Numbered from the stretch's first letter, positions 31,928 through 41,666 are shown. The stretch is 64,000 nt of DNA from Candidatus Iainarchaeum sp. (GCA_018304425.1 JAGVWE010000002.1:124001-188000); one strand, 5' to 3'. A program made the numbers and translations. The notes: a model not told the origin generated them from the letters alone.

Positions 31928-34600
31928 ATGCCCGCGAACTGGTATTCATTGGATGCCGCACAGGCCTTGCGGGAACTGGGTTCCCAGGAGAAGGGGTTGA
32001 GCGAGGCCGAGGCCGTGGAGCGCCTCCAGAAGTTTGGCTATAACCGGCTGGCGGCTGGCAAGCGCACCACGGCCCTGGAAATGTTCGTGGCCCAGTTCAA
32101 TAACTTCCTGGTCTTAATCCTGATTGCGGCCGGCGGGGTGTCCTTTTTCTTGGGCGATGAAGTGGACGCCATCGCCATTTTCGCCATCGTGGTGTTGAAC
32201 GCGGTGTTCGGGTTCGTGCAGGAGTTCAAGGCCGAGAAGGCCATGGAGGCCTTGAAGAAGATGACGGCCTTGCACGCCAAGGTCGTGCGGGACGGGATTC
32301 CCCGGGAAATCGATGCCGCCGAGCTGGTGCCGGGAGACCTGGTGTTGTTGGATGAGGGTTCCAAGTTTCCGGCTGATTTGCGCTTGATTGAATCGGTTAA
32401 CCTCAAAGTGGATGAAGCGCTGTTGACCGGGGAAAGCAACCCCGTGACCAAGACCGCGGAGTCCCTGGACGGAAAGAGAGTGCTGGCCGACCAGAAGAAC
32501 ATGGGGTTCATGAACACGATTGTTACGTATGGCCGCGGGAAGGGGCTGGTCATTGGCACGGGCATGCAGACCGAGTTCGGGAAAATCGCGGGCATCATCA
32601 AGGAAATAGAGGAAGAGGACACGCCCCTGAAGAAGAAGCTGAATGGGCTCGCCAAGCAACTGGGCTGGGGAACCATGGCCATCATCGCGGTGTTGTTCGC
32701 CATCGGCTTGTTCGAGGGCCGGCCGTGGCTGGAGATGTTCATCACCTCGGTTTCGCTGGGGGTTGCCGCCATCCCGGAAGGCCTGCCGGCCGTGATAACG
32801 ATTACGCTGGCCTTGGGCGTGCAGCAGATGGCGAAAGCCAATGCCCTCGTGCGGAGGATGCCGGCCGTGGAGGCGCTGGGCTCTGCGACCGTGATTTGCT
32901 CGGACAAGACGGGGACGCTGACGCGGAACGAGATGGTCGCGGAAAGGGTGTACGTCAACGGCCGGATGCTGGAAGTCAGCGGCACGGGCTATGAGCCGGA
33001 GGGAAAACTGTTGTTTGAAGGCAGGGAAGTCAGGCTGGGAGAGGACCGCGAGCTCACCGGCTTGCTGGAGGCCGCCAACAACTGCAATGACGCCTCGATT
33101 GCGGGCACGAATGGAACCATCAGCGCGGTGGGCGACCCCACGGAACTCGCCTTGATTGCGTTGGCGCGCAAGGGCGGCGCGAAGGAAAAGATGTCCCGCT
33201 TGGACGAGGTTCCCTTTTCCTCGGAACGAAAAATGATGACCACCGTGCACGCCGTGAACGGGAAGACCCTGGCCTACAGCAAGGGCGCCTTGGAGCGGAT
33301 GCTGGAGGCCTGTGACCGCGTCAGCGAGCGGGGAAGCGTGAAGCCATTGACCGCGGAGAAGAGGCAGGCCCTCACCCTGGTCGGCAACCAACTGGCGGAA
33401 CAGGCCTACCGCGTGCTGGGCCTGGCGTTCAAGGAATTGGACCAGGGCACGGGCAGCGAAGCCTATGAAAGGGGCCTGGTCTTCCTAGGCTTGGTGGGGT
33501 TGCGGGATCCGCCCCGCGAGGAAGTCGTGGAAGCCATTGCCTTGTGCCATAGTGCGGGCATCAAGGTGAAAATCATCACGGGCGACAACGCGTTGACCGC
33601 GAAAGCCATCGGGGAAAAGATTGGCTTGCCCTCACCCCAGGTGTTCACGGGCAACGACCTGGATGCCTTGGACGAGCAGGGCTTCCGGGAAGCCGTGAAA
33701 GCGGCCAGCATCTTTGCACGCGTGAACCCCGAGCACAAGTTCAGGATCGTGAAGGCCTTGAAGGAAATGGGGGAAATCGTGGCGGTCACGGGAGATGGGG
33801 TCAACGATGCCCCGGCCTTGAAGCAGTCGGACATCGGCATTGCCATGGGCATCAAGGGAACCGACGTGACGAAAGAGGCATCCGATATCGTGTTGCGCGA
33901 CGACAACTTTGCCACCATCGTGAAGGCCGTGAAAGAGGGGCGAAGGATTTACGCCAACATCCGTTCGTTCATCCGCTACCTTTTGGCGGCCAACATCACC
34001 GAGGTCTTGATTGTCGCGATTGCCACGACGGCCGCGCTGCCGCTGCCATTGAGCGCCATCCAGCTGCTGTGGATCAACCTGGTCACGGATGGCTTGCCGG
34101 CGCTGGCCCTGGGCGTGGAACCCGCCGAGCAGGACCTCATGCGGAGGAAGCCAGCCAACCCCAGGGCCAAGGTACTGCATGGCATGCTGCCCTTCATCGC
34201 CATCAGCGGCTTGCTGGGCACCGTGGCCGCCCTCGTGGGGTACGGGGAAGGCCTGGGGTTGCTGGGCCTGGGTTCGGGCCACGAGGGAGTCGAAAAAGCG
34301 CGGACCGTGGTGTTCACCATCGTGGTAATCTACGAGATGTTCCTGGTGTTCAACGCCCGCGGCGACGTGAAATCCATTTTCGAACTGCACCCCTTCTCCA
34401 ACAAGTGGCTGATGGCAGGGGTCGCGAGCGCGATTGGCTTGCAGTTCCTGGTCATCTACCATCCCCTGCTGCAGCCGTTCTTCAAGTCGGTGCCGCTTGA
34501 CTTGGAGGACTGGGGGGTCATCCTGGCCTGCTCGGCGCTGGCGTTCACCGTGCCGTACTTGAACCGGGGCTGGCGAAAGCTGCGGCATGGAAAGAAATAA
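31928..34600 (+). CDS. Calcium-type P-type ATPase
   Basis: An 890-residue P-type ATPase. Phosphorylation Asp326 lies in CSDKTGTLTRNEM; TGES is in the actuator domain; GDGVNDAPALKQSDIG is the hinge. Membrane helix M4 has AAIPEGLPAVITITLALG and M6 has NLVTDGLPALALG, both characteristic of SERCA/PMR1-like type II calcium pumps. About ten helices and a complete N-terminal cation-ATPase domain (DAAQALRELGSQEKGLSEAE) are present, so the pump looks intact. It probably exports calcium, which would matter for a Ca-stabilised S-layer. Starts 24 bases after the previous gene. Confidence 0.93.
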   Translation: MPANWYSLDAAQALRELGSQEKGLSEAEAVERLQKFGYNRLAAGKRTTALEMFVAQFNNFLVLILIAAGGVSFFLGDEVDAIAIFAIVVLNAVFGFVQEFKAEKAMEALKKMTALHAKVVRDGIPREIDAAELVPGDLVLLDEGSKFPADLRLIESVNLKVDEALLTGESNPVTKTAESLDGKRVLADQKNMGFMNTIVTYGRGKGLVIGTGMQTEFGKIAGIIKEIEEEDTPLKKKLNGLAKQLGWGTMAIIAVLFAIGLFEGRPWLEMFITSVSLGVAAIPEGLPAVITITLALGVQQMAKANALVRRMPAVEALGSATVICSDKTGTLTRNEMVAERVYVNGRMLEVSGTGYEPEGKLLFEGREVRLGEDRELTGLLEAANNCNDASIAGTNGTISAVGDPTELALIALARKGGAKEKMSRLDEVPFSSERKMMTTVHAVNGKTLAYSKGALERMLEACDRVSERGSVKPLTAEKRQALTLVGNQLAEQAYRVLGLAFKELDQGTGSEAYERGLVFLGLVGLRDPPREEVVEAIALCHSAGIKVKIITGDNALTAKAIGEKIGLPSPQVFTGNDLDALDEQGFREAVKAASIFARVNPEHKFRIVKALKEMGEIVAVTGDGVNDAPALKQSDIGIAMGIKGTDVTKEASDIVLRDDNFATIVKAVKEGRRIYANIRSFIRYLLAANITEVLIVAIATTAALPLPLSAIQLLWINLVTDGLPALALGVEPAEQDLMRRKPANPRAKVLHGMLPFIAISGLLGTVAALVGYGEGLGLLGLGSGHEGVEKARTVVFTIVVIYEMFLVFNARGDVKSIFELHPFSNKWLMAGVASAIGLQFLVIYHPLLQPFFKSVPLDLEDWGVILACSALAFTVPYLNRGWRKLRHGKK

Positions 34601-34617
34601 GGGCAAAAAAAGAGGAA

Positions 34618-35139
34618 TTACTGGCCACTGCTTTGGCGGCCTTTCCGCCTTCTGCGCAAAGCAGCGGCACCTGCGGCAGCCAAGCCAAGCCCAACGAGAT
34701 TCCCGGCAGCGGCTCCGGCAGCGCCTCCCACGTTACGAAAGCCGCGGGCCTGATCGGTTTCGGCCCTGCGATGCCAGTCCCTCGACAGCTGTGCGGTCTC
34801 ATCGGCCCATCGAATTGCCGGGTCGGCTTGCTCTACCCGCCTTATTTCCGCGTCCAGCCACAACCGCAAAGCATCCACGGGCCGCATCGTTCTATGGAAG
34901 GATTCAAGGTATTTCCCTGGATCGATTCCACGCGCACGCATGGCCTCATTTATTTTACGCTCAGTCCAGTCCTTGATTTCTCTATCCTGCCACTCCATCC
35001 GGATTCGATTCAACTTGGCCCATTCCGGGTTAGCGTTTCTGGCCCTCCCGGCCTCCTCACTTGTAACCCCCGCGGATCTGAATGCATGAAGTACGGGTTC
35101 CGTGGCAAGACGCTGGGAAGCATGTTTTCCTGCCTCCAT
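34618..35139 (-). CDS. C-terminal part of a probably frameshifted membrane protein
   Basis: A 173-codon frame starting MEAGKHASQRLATEP. It has a long charged helical body (WQDREIKDWTERKINEAMRA) and ends with an Ala/Gly-rich membrane-like helix (GAAGAAAGNLVGLGLAAAG) and a basic tail. It overlaps the frame at 35010-35327 by 130 bases; a G-run (GGGGGAATGG around 35144) at the point where one should continue into the other suggests one gene split by a single-base shift. Alternatively the internal ATG gives a separate coupled product. Confidence 0.5.
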   Translation of the reverse strand: MEAGKHASQRLATEPVLHAFRSAGVTSEEAGRARNANPEWAKLNRIRMEWQDREIKDWTERKINEAMRARGIDPGKYLESFHRTMRPVDALRLWLDAEIRRVEQADPAIRWADETAQLSRDWHRRAETDQARGFRNVGGAAGAAAGNLVGLGLAAAGAAALRRRRKGRQSSGQ

Positions 35140-35327
35140 TCCCCCACAGCACCCAAGAGACTCCCCATGGCGGCAGCCCCAACCAATGCCGCTGCCGCGC
35201 GTCCGCTGGCCGCGCGACGGGAACTGCGGGCCCGGCCGCTGAGCGACCTTGTCGCCGTCCTCACTCCTCTTCCAACGGCACTCACGGCTCTGCGCATGGA
35301 ACCGGGTCTCTTAGATGATGCACGCAT
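35010..35327 (-). CDS. N-terminal part of the same probably frameshifted gene
   Basis: A 105-codon frame, of which only the first 60 or so residues look real: a very basic N-terminus (SVGRGVRT-like, ARSSRRAASGR) and an Ala-rich hydrophobic helix (AAALVGAAAMGSLLGAVG). The rest is an out-of-frame reading of the downstream part. The start is strong: CTATATATAG sits about 27 bases upstream of the ATG, giving a leaderless mRNA. Joined with 34618-35139 it would be about 235 residues with a hydrophobic helix at each end. Confidence 0.5.
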   Translation of the reverse strand: MRASSKRPGSMRRAVSAVGRGVRTATRSLSGRARSSRRAASGRAAAALVGAAAMGSLLGAVGEWRQENMLPSVLPRNPYFMHSDPRGLQVRRPGGPETLTRNGPS

Positions 35328-35350
35328 GATAAAGAATTAGCCTTTCCCCT

Positions 35351-35358
35351 ATATATAG
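35351..35358 (-). promoter_or_regulatory. TATA box of the split gene
   Basis: TATATAT-type box, palindromic CTATATATAG, about 27 bases before the ATG at 35327. It supports an expressed, leaderless gene despite the frame break. Confidence 0.55.
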
Positions 35359-35451
35359 CTTTTGCCCTGCAAGGAGCGGGATTCAGGTCACGAAAGCCGG
35401 GCACCGCAAGCACATCTACGAGCGGTAACCCTGCAAGGCGAGTTGGTTGCT

Positions 35452-35739
35452 TTAAAGGACGGCCAGCTTGCCTCTTTTGCCGGCGCTGACCTGGATTTTT
35501 CCCTTGTAAGCCGTGCACCAGCCCTCGGTTATCCGGATTTTGTTGCCTTCCTTGACCAGCCCGGTATCGTCGCCCCAGAGGCTCACGCTTACTTCCTGGC
35601 CTTCCGAGTCCTTGCCGGCCGCGTTGGCCACGGTGCCTTCGCCTCGCTCGGTGGCGAACCGCCTTGGTTCCCCAACCGTGGTAATCTCGAGTTCCATTTC
35701 CGGGATCGGCGTATTGGGCTTCAATTCCTTTACCAGCAT
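35452..35739 (-). CDS. Single OB-fold nucleic-acid-binding protein (RPA/SSB-like)
   Basis: A 95-residue protein made of one OB fold. It starts MLVKELKPNTPIPEMELEIT, has VANAAGKDSEGQEVSVSLWG and the RPA-type tail GNKIRITEGWCTAYKGKIQV, a pattern common to small archaeal ssDNA-binding and RPA-related proteins. GGAGTGAT lies before the ATG. It follows the giant C25 protein on the same strand after 83 bases and has its own TATA-like box (TTTTTATATTT). Likely a minor SSB or RNA-binding OB protein. Confidence 0.75.
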   Translation of the reverse strand: MLVKELKPNTPIPEMELEITTVGEPRRFATERGEGTVANAAGKDSEGQEVSVSLWGDDTGLVKEGNKIRITEGWCTAYKGKIQVSAGKRGKLAVL

Positions 35740-35822
35740 TCACATCACTCCAAAACAGCGTTGAAAAAACAATTTACTGATTCTGGGTGGGAAAAATATA
35801 AAAACAAGGGGGTCAACGGCTT

Positions 35823-38800
35823 TCACTTGCGTTCCAAGGTGAACTCCAGCTGCAACGGCCCCGGGGGGGTCTTGGACTCCAAGGCAAACAGTTCCTCGGG
35901 CATGAAGCTGTTGGGTCTGAGCGTGGACGAGAGGTCTATGACGAGGGGCGAGCGTTCTTCCTGCAGGATGCCGCTTAACTCGGTTTCGCCAGCCCAACCA
36001 AAGCCAAAGCGCAAGTCGTTTCCCTCCAGGGGAAGAAAGCCCCGCCAACGCGCGTTCCGGCCAAAGACGTCCAGCAAGGGCTTGAACTCGGTTTTGCCGT
36101 CCGCGGACTTGACGAGCAGCCGCGCTTCCCTGACTCCCTTGAAGACGGAAAGGTCAGGCAGGGACTGGCCCAGGTTCTGCAGGGGAATGGTGGACTCGCC
36201 GTTGTAGAGGAACAACCGGTGGTCCAAGGCAACGAAGTCCATGGAGACATCGGCCGGACAGGCCCTGGAAAGCGGCAACACCACCGGTTTTTCCTCGATG
36301 GGTTGGCCGTTGGCCCAGGTATTTTTGGCTGGCGGTTGGCCTGGTTTTTGGGACCTGAAGAACACGAAAAAGTTCTTGTGCACCTCGTCGGCCAGGGTCT
36401 GCGCAGAGCGAACGAGGGCCGGCTGGCTGGCCGGGGCCTTGCTTAAGAGTTCGGTCACGCGGCTGGGCGAGGTTTTCACGTACAGGCTGGAGAAGTCCAG
36501 CCGCGGGTAAACACATAGTTCGTCCAGGGTGGGCGGTTCCTTGGAGGAAAGAGTCATGGGCAAGAAGAACTGCTTGTAAACCGAGCGAGCCATTGCGCCG
36601 ACCGCGTAATAGCCTGCGCGGAGGTTGGCGGCCTCTTCCCGGGTGAGCTTGAAGCTCTTTCTGGCGAACGCGTTTTCAAGGCTGGGCCGCGGCAGCCAAA
36701 CCGTCAACCGGTCGCCTTGCAGCGAGTACCGGGGTTGCTCGGCAGGGGTTACCGGCGGGGAAGGCATGCCGGTGCGGGGGTTGCCATACAAAATCCACTG
36801 CGATTCAATCCATTGCTTGCGGTAGCGCTCGGCGTCGTCGGCTGAAAACCGGTGGGAGTCAAAGGGCTCGTTGGGCAAGGGCGGCCTCGCGTATTGCCCC
36901 ACGGCGTTGAAGACCGTGAACTCCTGGGCGCCCAGGTAGTCGCTGGCAAAGCGGCCGAAAGGATAACCTGCCCCTGCATTGAAGAGGGCTGGCACCACTG
37001 GAACGCAGGACTCATAGCAGCCGAAGAAGTTGGCCAAGCCCTTTTGAAGGGCAACCTTGCCGAAGTCGTGGGCGGTCAGGCAGGCCTCGCAAAAGAACTG
37101 GCTATTGGAGGGGAACTCTGACAACTCGTCTTGGAGGAACGTCTTGCACGCCTTTTCGTCCATCTTTTGGCCGGGCACCGGCGTCGCGAACCCGCAGGTG
37201 TTGCCGTGGCTGTTCAGCAACGCGAACTGCGTGTTTTCCAGCAAGGGCCTCACCCATGCAGGGTCATAGTAGACGTTGACGGGCGCGGTTTGATTGGTTC
37301 GACGGGCCTGGCCTGCGAACTGCTGGTTTTCCAAGAGCATGGGTTCGAGGCCCGAGAACTGGAAGGCGGCTTCGATTTGCCCGCGGGTGATGGCTTGCAG
37401 GTCGGTTGAGCGATAGGTTTCGTCGGGCCACACCACGAAGGCATAGGAGAGATAGTTTTCGCTGCCGGGTTTCCGGTAGTCCGGGTCCCAGGGCAGGGCA
37501 TAGTAGTAGGCCATGTAGTTCCGGATTTTTTCGGCGTCGTCGAAGGGAAGCCTTCCCACCGCGAGTTCCTCGTCCGCCGAGTCATCGAGGTTCGCGAAGA
37601 AGTGGTCCAACACGAGTTTGCCGGGTGCAAAGAGTGGCTTGCCGCCATCCCTGGATTTTGCCTGCGCTTTCAAGGGGTCCAAGGGGATGACTCCCGTGGA
37701 GTCCAGGATGGGAATCGAGGACTCGTCTCCAACGATGAAGAGGTAACGGAGGGGCTGCTCACTTGGGTTGCCGTCGTTCAAGCCCATCAAGGTCCGGCGG
37801 ACGATCTGCAATCCATAGGCGGTGGAAAAGTTTTGGGCCACGGCTTCCGAGGAGTACCAGCCCTCTCGGCGCGCGATTTCCTGCGCGGCCGCTTTGGCCT
37901 CCCAGGACAGGGCGGAGGAGAACAGGACCACGCCGGGCTGGTTGCGGATGACGCGCACGTCAAAGGTTTTGTTGCTGGCCCCGGAAGTCCAGTGGAAGGG
38001 CAGGGTCACGCGGAAAACATCTTCGGGCAGGGCCTTGAAAGAAGAAAACGAGTCCAAGAACTTCGAGTAATCGGTTGTTACCTTGAGCCGGACCTTTCCC
38101 GCGTCGGGGTCTTCAATGGTCGCCTGCATGGAGAGGACTTCGCCGCGGCGGTTGCCCGGAGACCTTGCATCCAGGCCCCTGAATTGGACCAGTAAAGGGT
38201 CCGCCGAAGTCAGGGTGAGTTCGTTGGCTTTCTGGTTGCGCACTCCAAAAGCGAGTTTCTTGTCCTTGCCCGGGGGGATGATGTACGTGCGTTCGAACAC
38301 GGCCACGGGCTTGCGGGGCGTGACCCCGACGAGAATTTCCCGTAACCCGGTTTCGGCTTCCTTCAAGGCAGGAGGAACGCTTTTCGTGAAAACGAGCAGC
38401 AAGGGCTCGCCAATCCTTGAACCGTCCACGCGTTCAATGAAGACCTGGACTTTTCGTTCGCCCTGGAAGTAGAGGGCTTCCAGGTTGGCTTTGGTGAACG
38501 GAAGGGTAACCGGGCCTGGGTTCCAAGCGCTTAACGGGCTCTCCGACCACGGCTTTTCCTCTCCCATGCGGCGGATGACCATCTTTCCCTGGAATGGCTT
38601 GACGTTCGCTGAAACGATCCAACGGAGGAACAAGTCTGCTTCTCCTGCCTCGGACAAGTCAATGGTTGCCTTGGGTTCTCCGAGGAACACGTCCTCGGGA
38701 AGCTCGGCCGGGATTTTCTCGGTGGGGCTGGGCTTTAGCCAGTAGAGATCCTGGACGCCCTGCACGGAAAAGACGGGGCCATTGTCATAGGTTTTCTGGG

Positions 38801-40574
38801 TGCGCTTGTTTTTGACGACAAGCTGGAATTCGCCGTTCCCGAAAAGGCTCAAGAGCACCGCCTTGTTGAGGACGAACGTCGCTTCCGCGCCGGGTTGCAC
38901 CTGGCCACGCAATGAAAGGGGTTGAATGAGTTCCCCCGGCTGGCCGCGCTCACGCCGGTAGAAACCCAGTTCAAAGTCTGCAGGCGAGACATTAAAGCGA
39001 ACCGTGAAGGGCTGGGCAACGCTCTCCGGTTTTGCCGCGTCAACCCATGTTGGGGCAGCGCGCCATTCCACGTCATCCGGCTTTTTCTTGGGACTGTTCC
39101 TCACCTCGAAGGAAGCGCGCCCGGAAAGGTATCTCTGCGTGGTGGCGTTGAAAATCGCGAGTTCATGGGCGCCGTCGAACAACCCCTGCACCGCTTCCCT
39201 GGGGAGGCGGAGTTCACCCGCCCGCATGCCTTGCAGGTCCTGGTCAAGCAACACCTCTCCCTGGGCGTCAAGGATGCGGACATGGACCAGGTCGCCGGCC
39301 GCAGCACCGGCTTTCACTTCAAAGGCAAAGGCCCCGCTTTCCTTGCCCATGGTTTTAAAGTCGATGACGGAAGTCTTTGGCGTCCACTGGACGTCCAACG
39401 CGCTGGGCTCTTCTCCGGGGCCCGGCTTGGGGGGCTGAACCGGCTCCTGGGGGGGCGCGGCCTTGGGGCCTTCCTGGGCGCCGGGTGGAGCAGGCCCCGG
39501 TTCTTGTCCGGCATTGGTTGGGTCGTCGTCGAAGAACAAGAGCGTGAACGGGGAGTCCAGCACTTTGCCTCCTTCCCGGCCCCACACCAGGTAAAAGCGG
39601 TAGGGCTTGTTGACTTCCAAGCGCAGGGTCGGCGTGGCAACGGGTTCCTTTCCATTTCCCCAGAGCACCAGCATGGCTTCGACGAAGGAACCCTTCCGCT
39701 CAAACTGCTTGACGGTTACGGAGAAGTTGTAGGCTTTGCCTTCCCCTCGCTTGGCGTCCATGAAGGGGGAAGCCCATTGAAAGGCAGCGCGTTGCGTGCC
39801 TGGTTGCTGGTCGGCCGGGAGCAAGCCCAAGAACATGGCTTCAGCAGGCGGTGAAGGGGGGCGAGGCATTTGAATGTGGTAGACCATGTTGGTGTAATAT
39901 AATGGGTCCCCGAACCTTGGAACCGGTAGCCCTTCGTCGACGTCAATGGCCATCTTCATGGGTTCGACCACTGCAGGCGCCTTCTCTATCGGCCACTTGT
40001 CAATTTTCCCCACCGGGATTTCGCTTCCATAAAAGGAGTAGTCCTTGAATTGCATCACGCCATGCGGCGGAGTGAACCGCACCCTGCCCTCGAGGGTGTT
40101 CGAGGAATCCAATGCAAAGGGCCCCAGCATGTCCGGCTCCAGCAACGCCTTCAATTCGGCACCCGAAAGAGTCACGCGACCCGAGCGCGCGCCGCCAAAA
40201 TGGTAACTCGCCAAAACACGCTCGCCAAATCCCAGGCGCTTGTGCGCATACTCCAGGTTGAACACCAGGTCATCCGCTGCCGCATTCTTGAGCCTGAACT
40301 CGAAGTCGTACTTCGCCTGCCCGCTGAAGTCATCGATGCGTTTCGGGTACTTCACCCATTCCACGACTGGCTCGGGGGGAACGGGAACCGGGGGCGGCGC
40401 CTGCTGGGGGAAGAAGCCGGCCAACACGTTTTGGATGGCAAACAACACCCCGGAAAACGGGCTCAACGGTTGAACCGTGATGCCAGGCGAGGGTGCGCCG
40501 GCGGCCAAGGGCACGACCAGGAGCAAAACCAACCAGGAGGCCCATAGCTTGGCCCTACCGCCCTGCAAAGCCAT
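35823..40574 (-). CDS. Giant secreted protein with a gingipain-like (C25) protease domain
   Basis: A 1583-residue exported protein. The signal (WLVLLLVVPLAAGAP) is followed by a Pro-rich linker and several beta-sandwich-like segments up to residue 880, including Pro-rich hinges near 370-395. From about 900 to 1280 there is a caspase-fold cysteine peptidase of the gingipain type: RYLFIVGDESSIPI, then His1123-Gly in LLNSHGNTCGFATP and Cys1165 in FFCEACLTAHDFG, the His-Gly and Cys dyad. A lengthy C-terminal part follows, mainly beta. No membrane anchor is clear. A TATA box 26 bases before the ATG gives a leaderless start. Probably a surface protease; targets unknown. Confidence 0.8.
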   Translation of the reverse strand: MALQGGRAKLWASWLVLLLVVPLAAGAPSPGITVQPLSPFSGVLFAIQNVLAGFFPQQAPPPVPVPPEPVVEWVKYPKRIDDFSGQAKYDFEFRLKNAAADDLVFNLEYAHKRLGFGERVLASYHFGGARSGRVTLSGAELKALLEPDMLGPFALDSSNTLEGRVRFTPPHGVMQFKDYSFYGSEIPVGKIDKWPIEKAPAVVEPMKMAIDVDEGLPVPRFGDPLYYTNMVYHIQMPRPPSPPAEAMFLGLLPADQQPGTQRAAFQWASPFMDAKRGEGKAYNFSVTVKQFERKGSFVEAMLVLWGNGKEPVATPTLRLEVNKPYRFYLVWGREGGKVLDSPFTLLFFDDDPTNAGQEPGPAPPGAQEGPKAAPPQEPVQPPKPGPGEEPSALDVQWTPKTSVIDFKTMGKESGAFAFEVKAGAAAGDLVHVRILDAQGEVLLDQDLQGMRAGELRLPREAVQGLFDGAHELAIFNATTQRYLSGRASFEVRNSPKKKPDDVEWRAAPTWVDAAKPESVAQPFTVRFNVSPADFELGFYRRERGQPGELIQPLSLRGQVQPGAEATFVLNKAVLLSLFGNGEFQLVVKNKRTQKTYDNGPVFSVQGVQDLYWLKPSPTEKIPAELPEDVFLGEPKATIDLSEAGEADLFLRWIVSANVKPFQGKMVIRRMGEEKPWSESPLSAWNPGPVTLPFTKANLEALYFQGERKVQVFIERVDGSRIGEPLLLVFTKSVPPALKEAETGLREILVGVTPRKPVAVFERTYIIPPGKDKKLAFGVRNQKANELTLTSADPLLVQFRGLDARSPGNRRGEVLSMQATIEDPDAGKVRLKVTTDYSKFLDSFSSFKALPEDVFRVTLPFHWTSGASNKTFDVRVIRNQPGVVLFSSALSWEAKAAAQEIARREGWYSSEAVAQNFSTAYGLQIVRRTLMGLNDGNPSEQPLRYLFIVGDESSIPILDSTGVIPLDPLKAQAKSRDGGKPLFAPGKLVLDHFFANLDDSADEELAVGRLPFDDAEKIRNYMAYYYALPWDPDYRKPGSENYLSYAFVVWPDETYRSTDLQAITRGQIEAAFQFSGLEPMLLENQQFAGQARRTNQTAPVNVYYDPAWVRPLLENTQFALLNSHGNTCGFATPVPGQKMDEKACKTFLQDELSEFPSNSQFFCEACLTAHDFGKVALQKGLANFFGCYESCVPVVPALFNAGAGYPFGRFASDYLGAQEFTVFNAVGQYARPPLPNEPFDSHRFSADDAERYRKQWIESQWILYGNPRTGMPSPPVTPAEQPRYSLQGDRLTVWLPRPSLENAFARKSFKLTREEAANLRAGYYAVGAMARSVYKQFFLPMTLSSKEPPTLDELCVYPRLDFSSLYVKTSPSRVTELLSKAPASQPALVRSAQTLADEVHKNFFVFFRSQKPGQPPAKNTWANGQPIEEKPVVLPLSRACPADVSMDFVALDHRLFLYNGESTIPLQNLGQSLPDLSVFKGVREARLLVKSADGKTEFKPLLDVFGRNARWRGFLPLEGNDLRFGFGWAGETELSGILQEERSPLVIDLSSTLRPNSFMPEELFALESKTPPGPLQLEFTLERK

Positions 40575-40594
40575 AATAGAATTGTTGGGTGGGA

Positions 40595-40604
40595 CTATAA
40601 ATAG
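40595..40604 (-). promoter_or_regulatory. TATA box of the giant C25 protein
   Basis: CTATTTATAG on the minus strand, centred 26 bases before the ATG and abutting the PriL stop. The gene can therefore be expressed apart from the PCNA1-PriL pair. Confidence 0.55.
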
Positions 40605-41645
40605 TTATGGTTTGGGGGGTTTTGCCTTGGCTTCCCTGGCTGCCTGGAGCATCTCCCGCTTGTAGTAGGTCAGCGGGTGCTTGACGCCACAGGAGGGCAG
40701 CGGGCAGAAGCCGTGGGCCTTGACCTTCTCGCAGTTGGGCGGCGAGTACTTGGTGCCGCCCTTTTGGCCGGCCAGGCGCTCGACCTGGTAACGGGTCACG
40801 CGCTCGTCGTAGTCGGGGGCGTGCTTGAACAAGTCCATGACGGCTTGCGCGGGCAAGCCAATCGCGAGGAGGAAGGTCGCGATGTCGAAGCGGCCGAAGT
40901 GCGGGACATCGACCCCGGAGAGGAGCTGGGAGTAGAGGTTGGCCATGCAGGGCGGGAATAAGCTTGGGTTGATTGTTCCCAGGGAACCTGCGCCGAATTC
41001 CGGGCCCGCGAACTTGAAGCGCGCGGTATCGAGTTGCGCGAGCAAGGCCTTGGCTTCTGCTTTGAGCTTGGCCGGAACGCCGTCAACGGAGACGGGGAGC
41101 GAGGCCAGGAGCTGCGTGAACGCGAGCCGGGACAGCAGGCGCGCGAAGTCGTTGCGCGTCAGGTAAATGACGCCCTTGGCGATGCGTTGGTTGGAGAGCT
41201 TCATGAAGTCCTCGGAGAAAGTCGTCTTCAGGTAATCGAACAAGGCGAGGCAGGCAAAGAAGGCCTTGCTCTCCGGGAGGCTGTACTTGACGTTGAACTC
41301 GGAGGCCAGGTCGAGCAGGGCCTCGTCGCGTTCGGCTTTGAGGGCCGAAAAATAGGTGTCGGAAAACGTTTTCGCGAACCGCTGATAGAACTCCTGGCGG
41401 TTCATCAACGAGACCAGGATTTTGGCGACGGGAAAGGCGAGGACTTCGGTGCGGAGAATGCTCTGCGAGTCCCGGATGCTGGGGGCGTACTTTCCCTTGA
41501 TGCAGCCGGCCACCATTTCCCTGGCCCGGACCATCACTTCTTCGGGCAGGTCTTCTAGGCCGAGGTTGGCTTCCTTGACCACGCGCCGGGCCAGCGAAGT
41601 GAACGGATAGCGTTGCGCGAACTGGAGTTCCTGCAGGGAGAGCAT
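40605..41645 (-). CDS. priL: DNA primase large subunit
   Basis: A 346-residue PriL. The four Cys that hold the 4Fe-4S cluster are present: LFPPCMANLYSQLL, then PPNCEKVKAHGFC and LPSCGVKHPLTYY. The N-terminal helical half (QFAQRYPFTSLARRVVKEAN) contacts PriS. The ATG at 41645 lies 21 bases after PCNA1 and both are on the same strand. Expected role is primer initiation together with PriS at 27937-29181. Confidence 0.93.
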   Translation of the reverse strand: MLSLQELQFAQRYPFTSLARRVVKEANLGLEDLPEEVMVRAREMVAGCIKGKYAPSIRDSQSILRTEVLAFPVAKILVSLMNRQEFYQRFAKTFSDTYFSALKAERDEALLDLASEFNVKYSLPESKAFFACLALFDYLKTTFSEDFMKLSNQRIAKGVIYLTRNDFARLLSRLAFTQLLASLPVSVDGVPAKLKAEAKALLAQLDTARFKFAGPEFGAGSLGTINPSLFPPCMANLYSQLLSGVDVPHFGRFDIATFLLAIGLPAQAVMDLFKHAPDYDERVTRYQVERLAGQKGGTKYSPPNCEKVKAHGFCPLPSCGVKHPLTYYKREMLQAAREAKAKPPKP

Positions 41646-41666
41646 AGGAATGGCTTGATGCGACGC

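Noticed and set aside
35360..35451. Fragment of an integrase or other gene (a frame ending GHRKHIYER-stop)
   Set aside because: Only about 14 plausible codons, no upstream continuation, and no attachment repeat found. The two 10-bp direct repeats (CCCTGCAAGG) around it are too short to act on.
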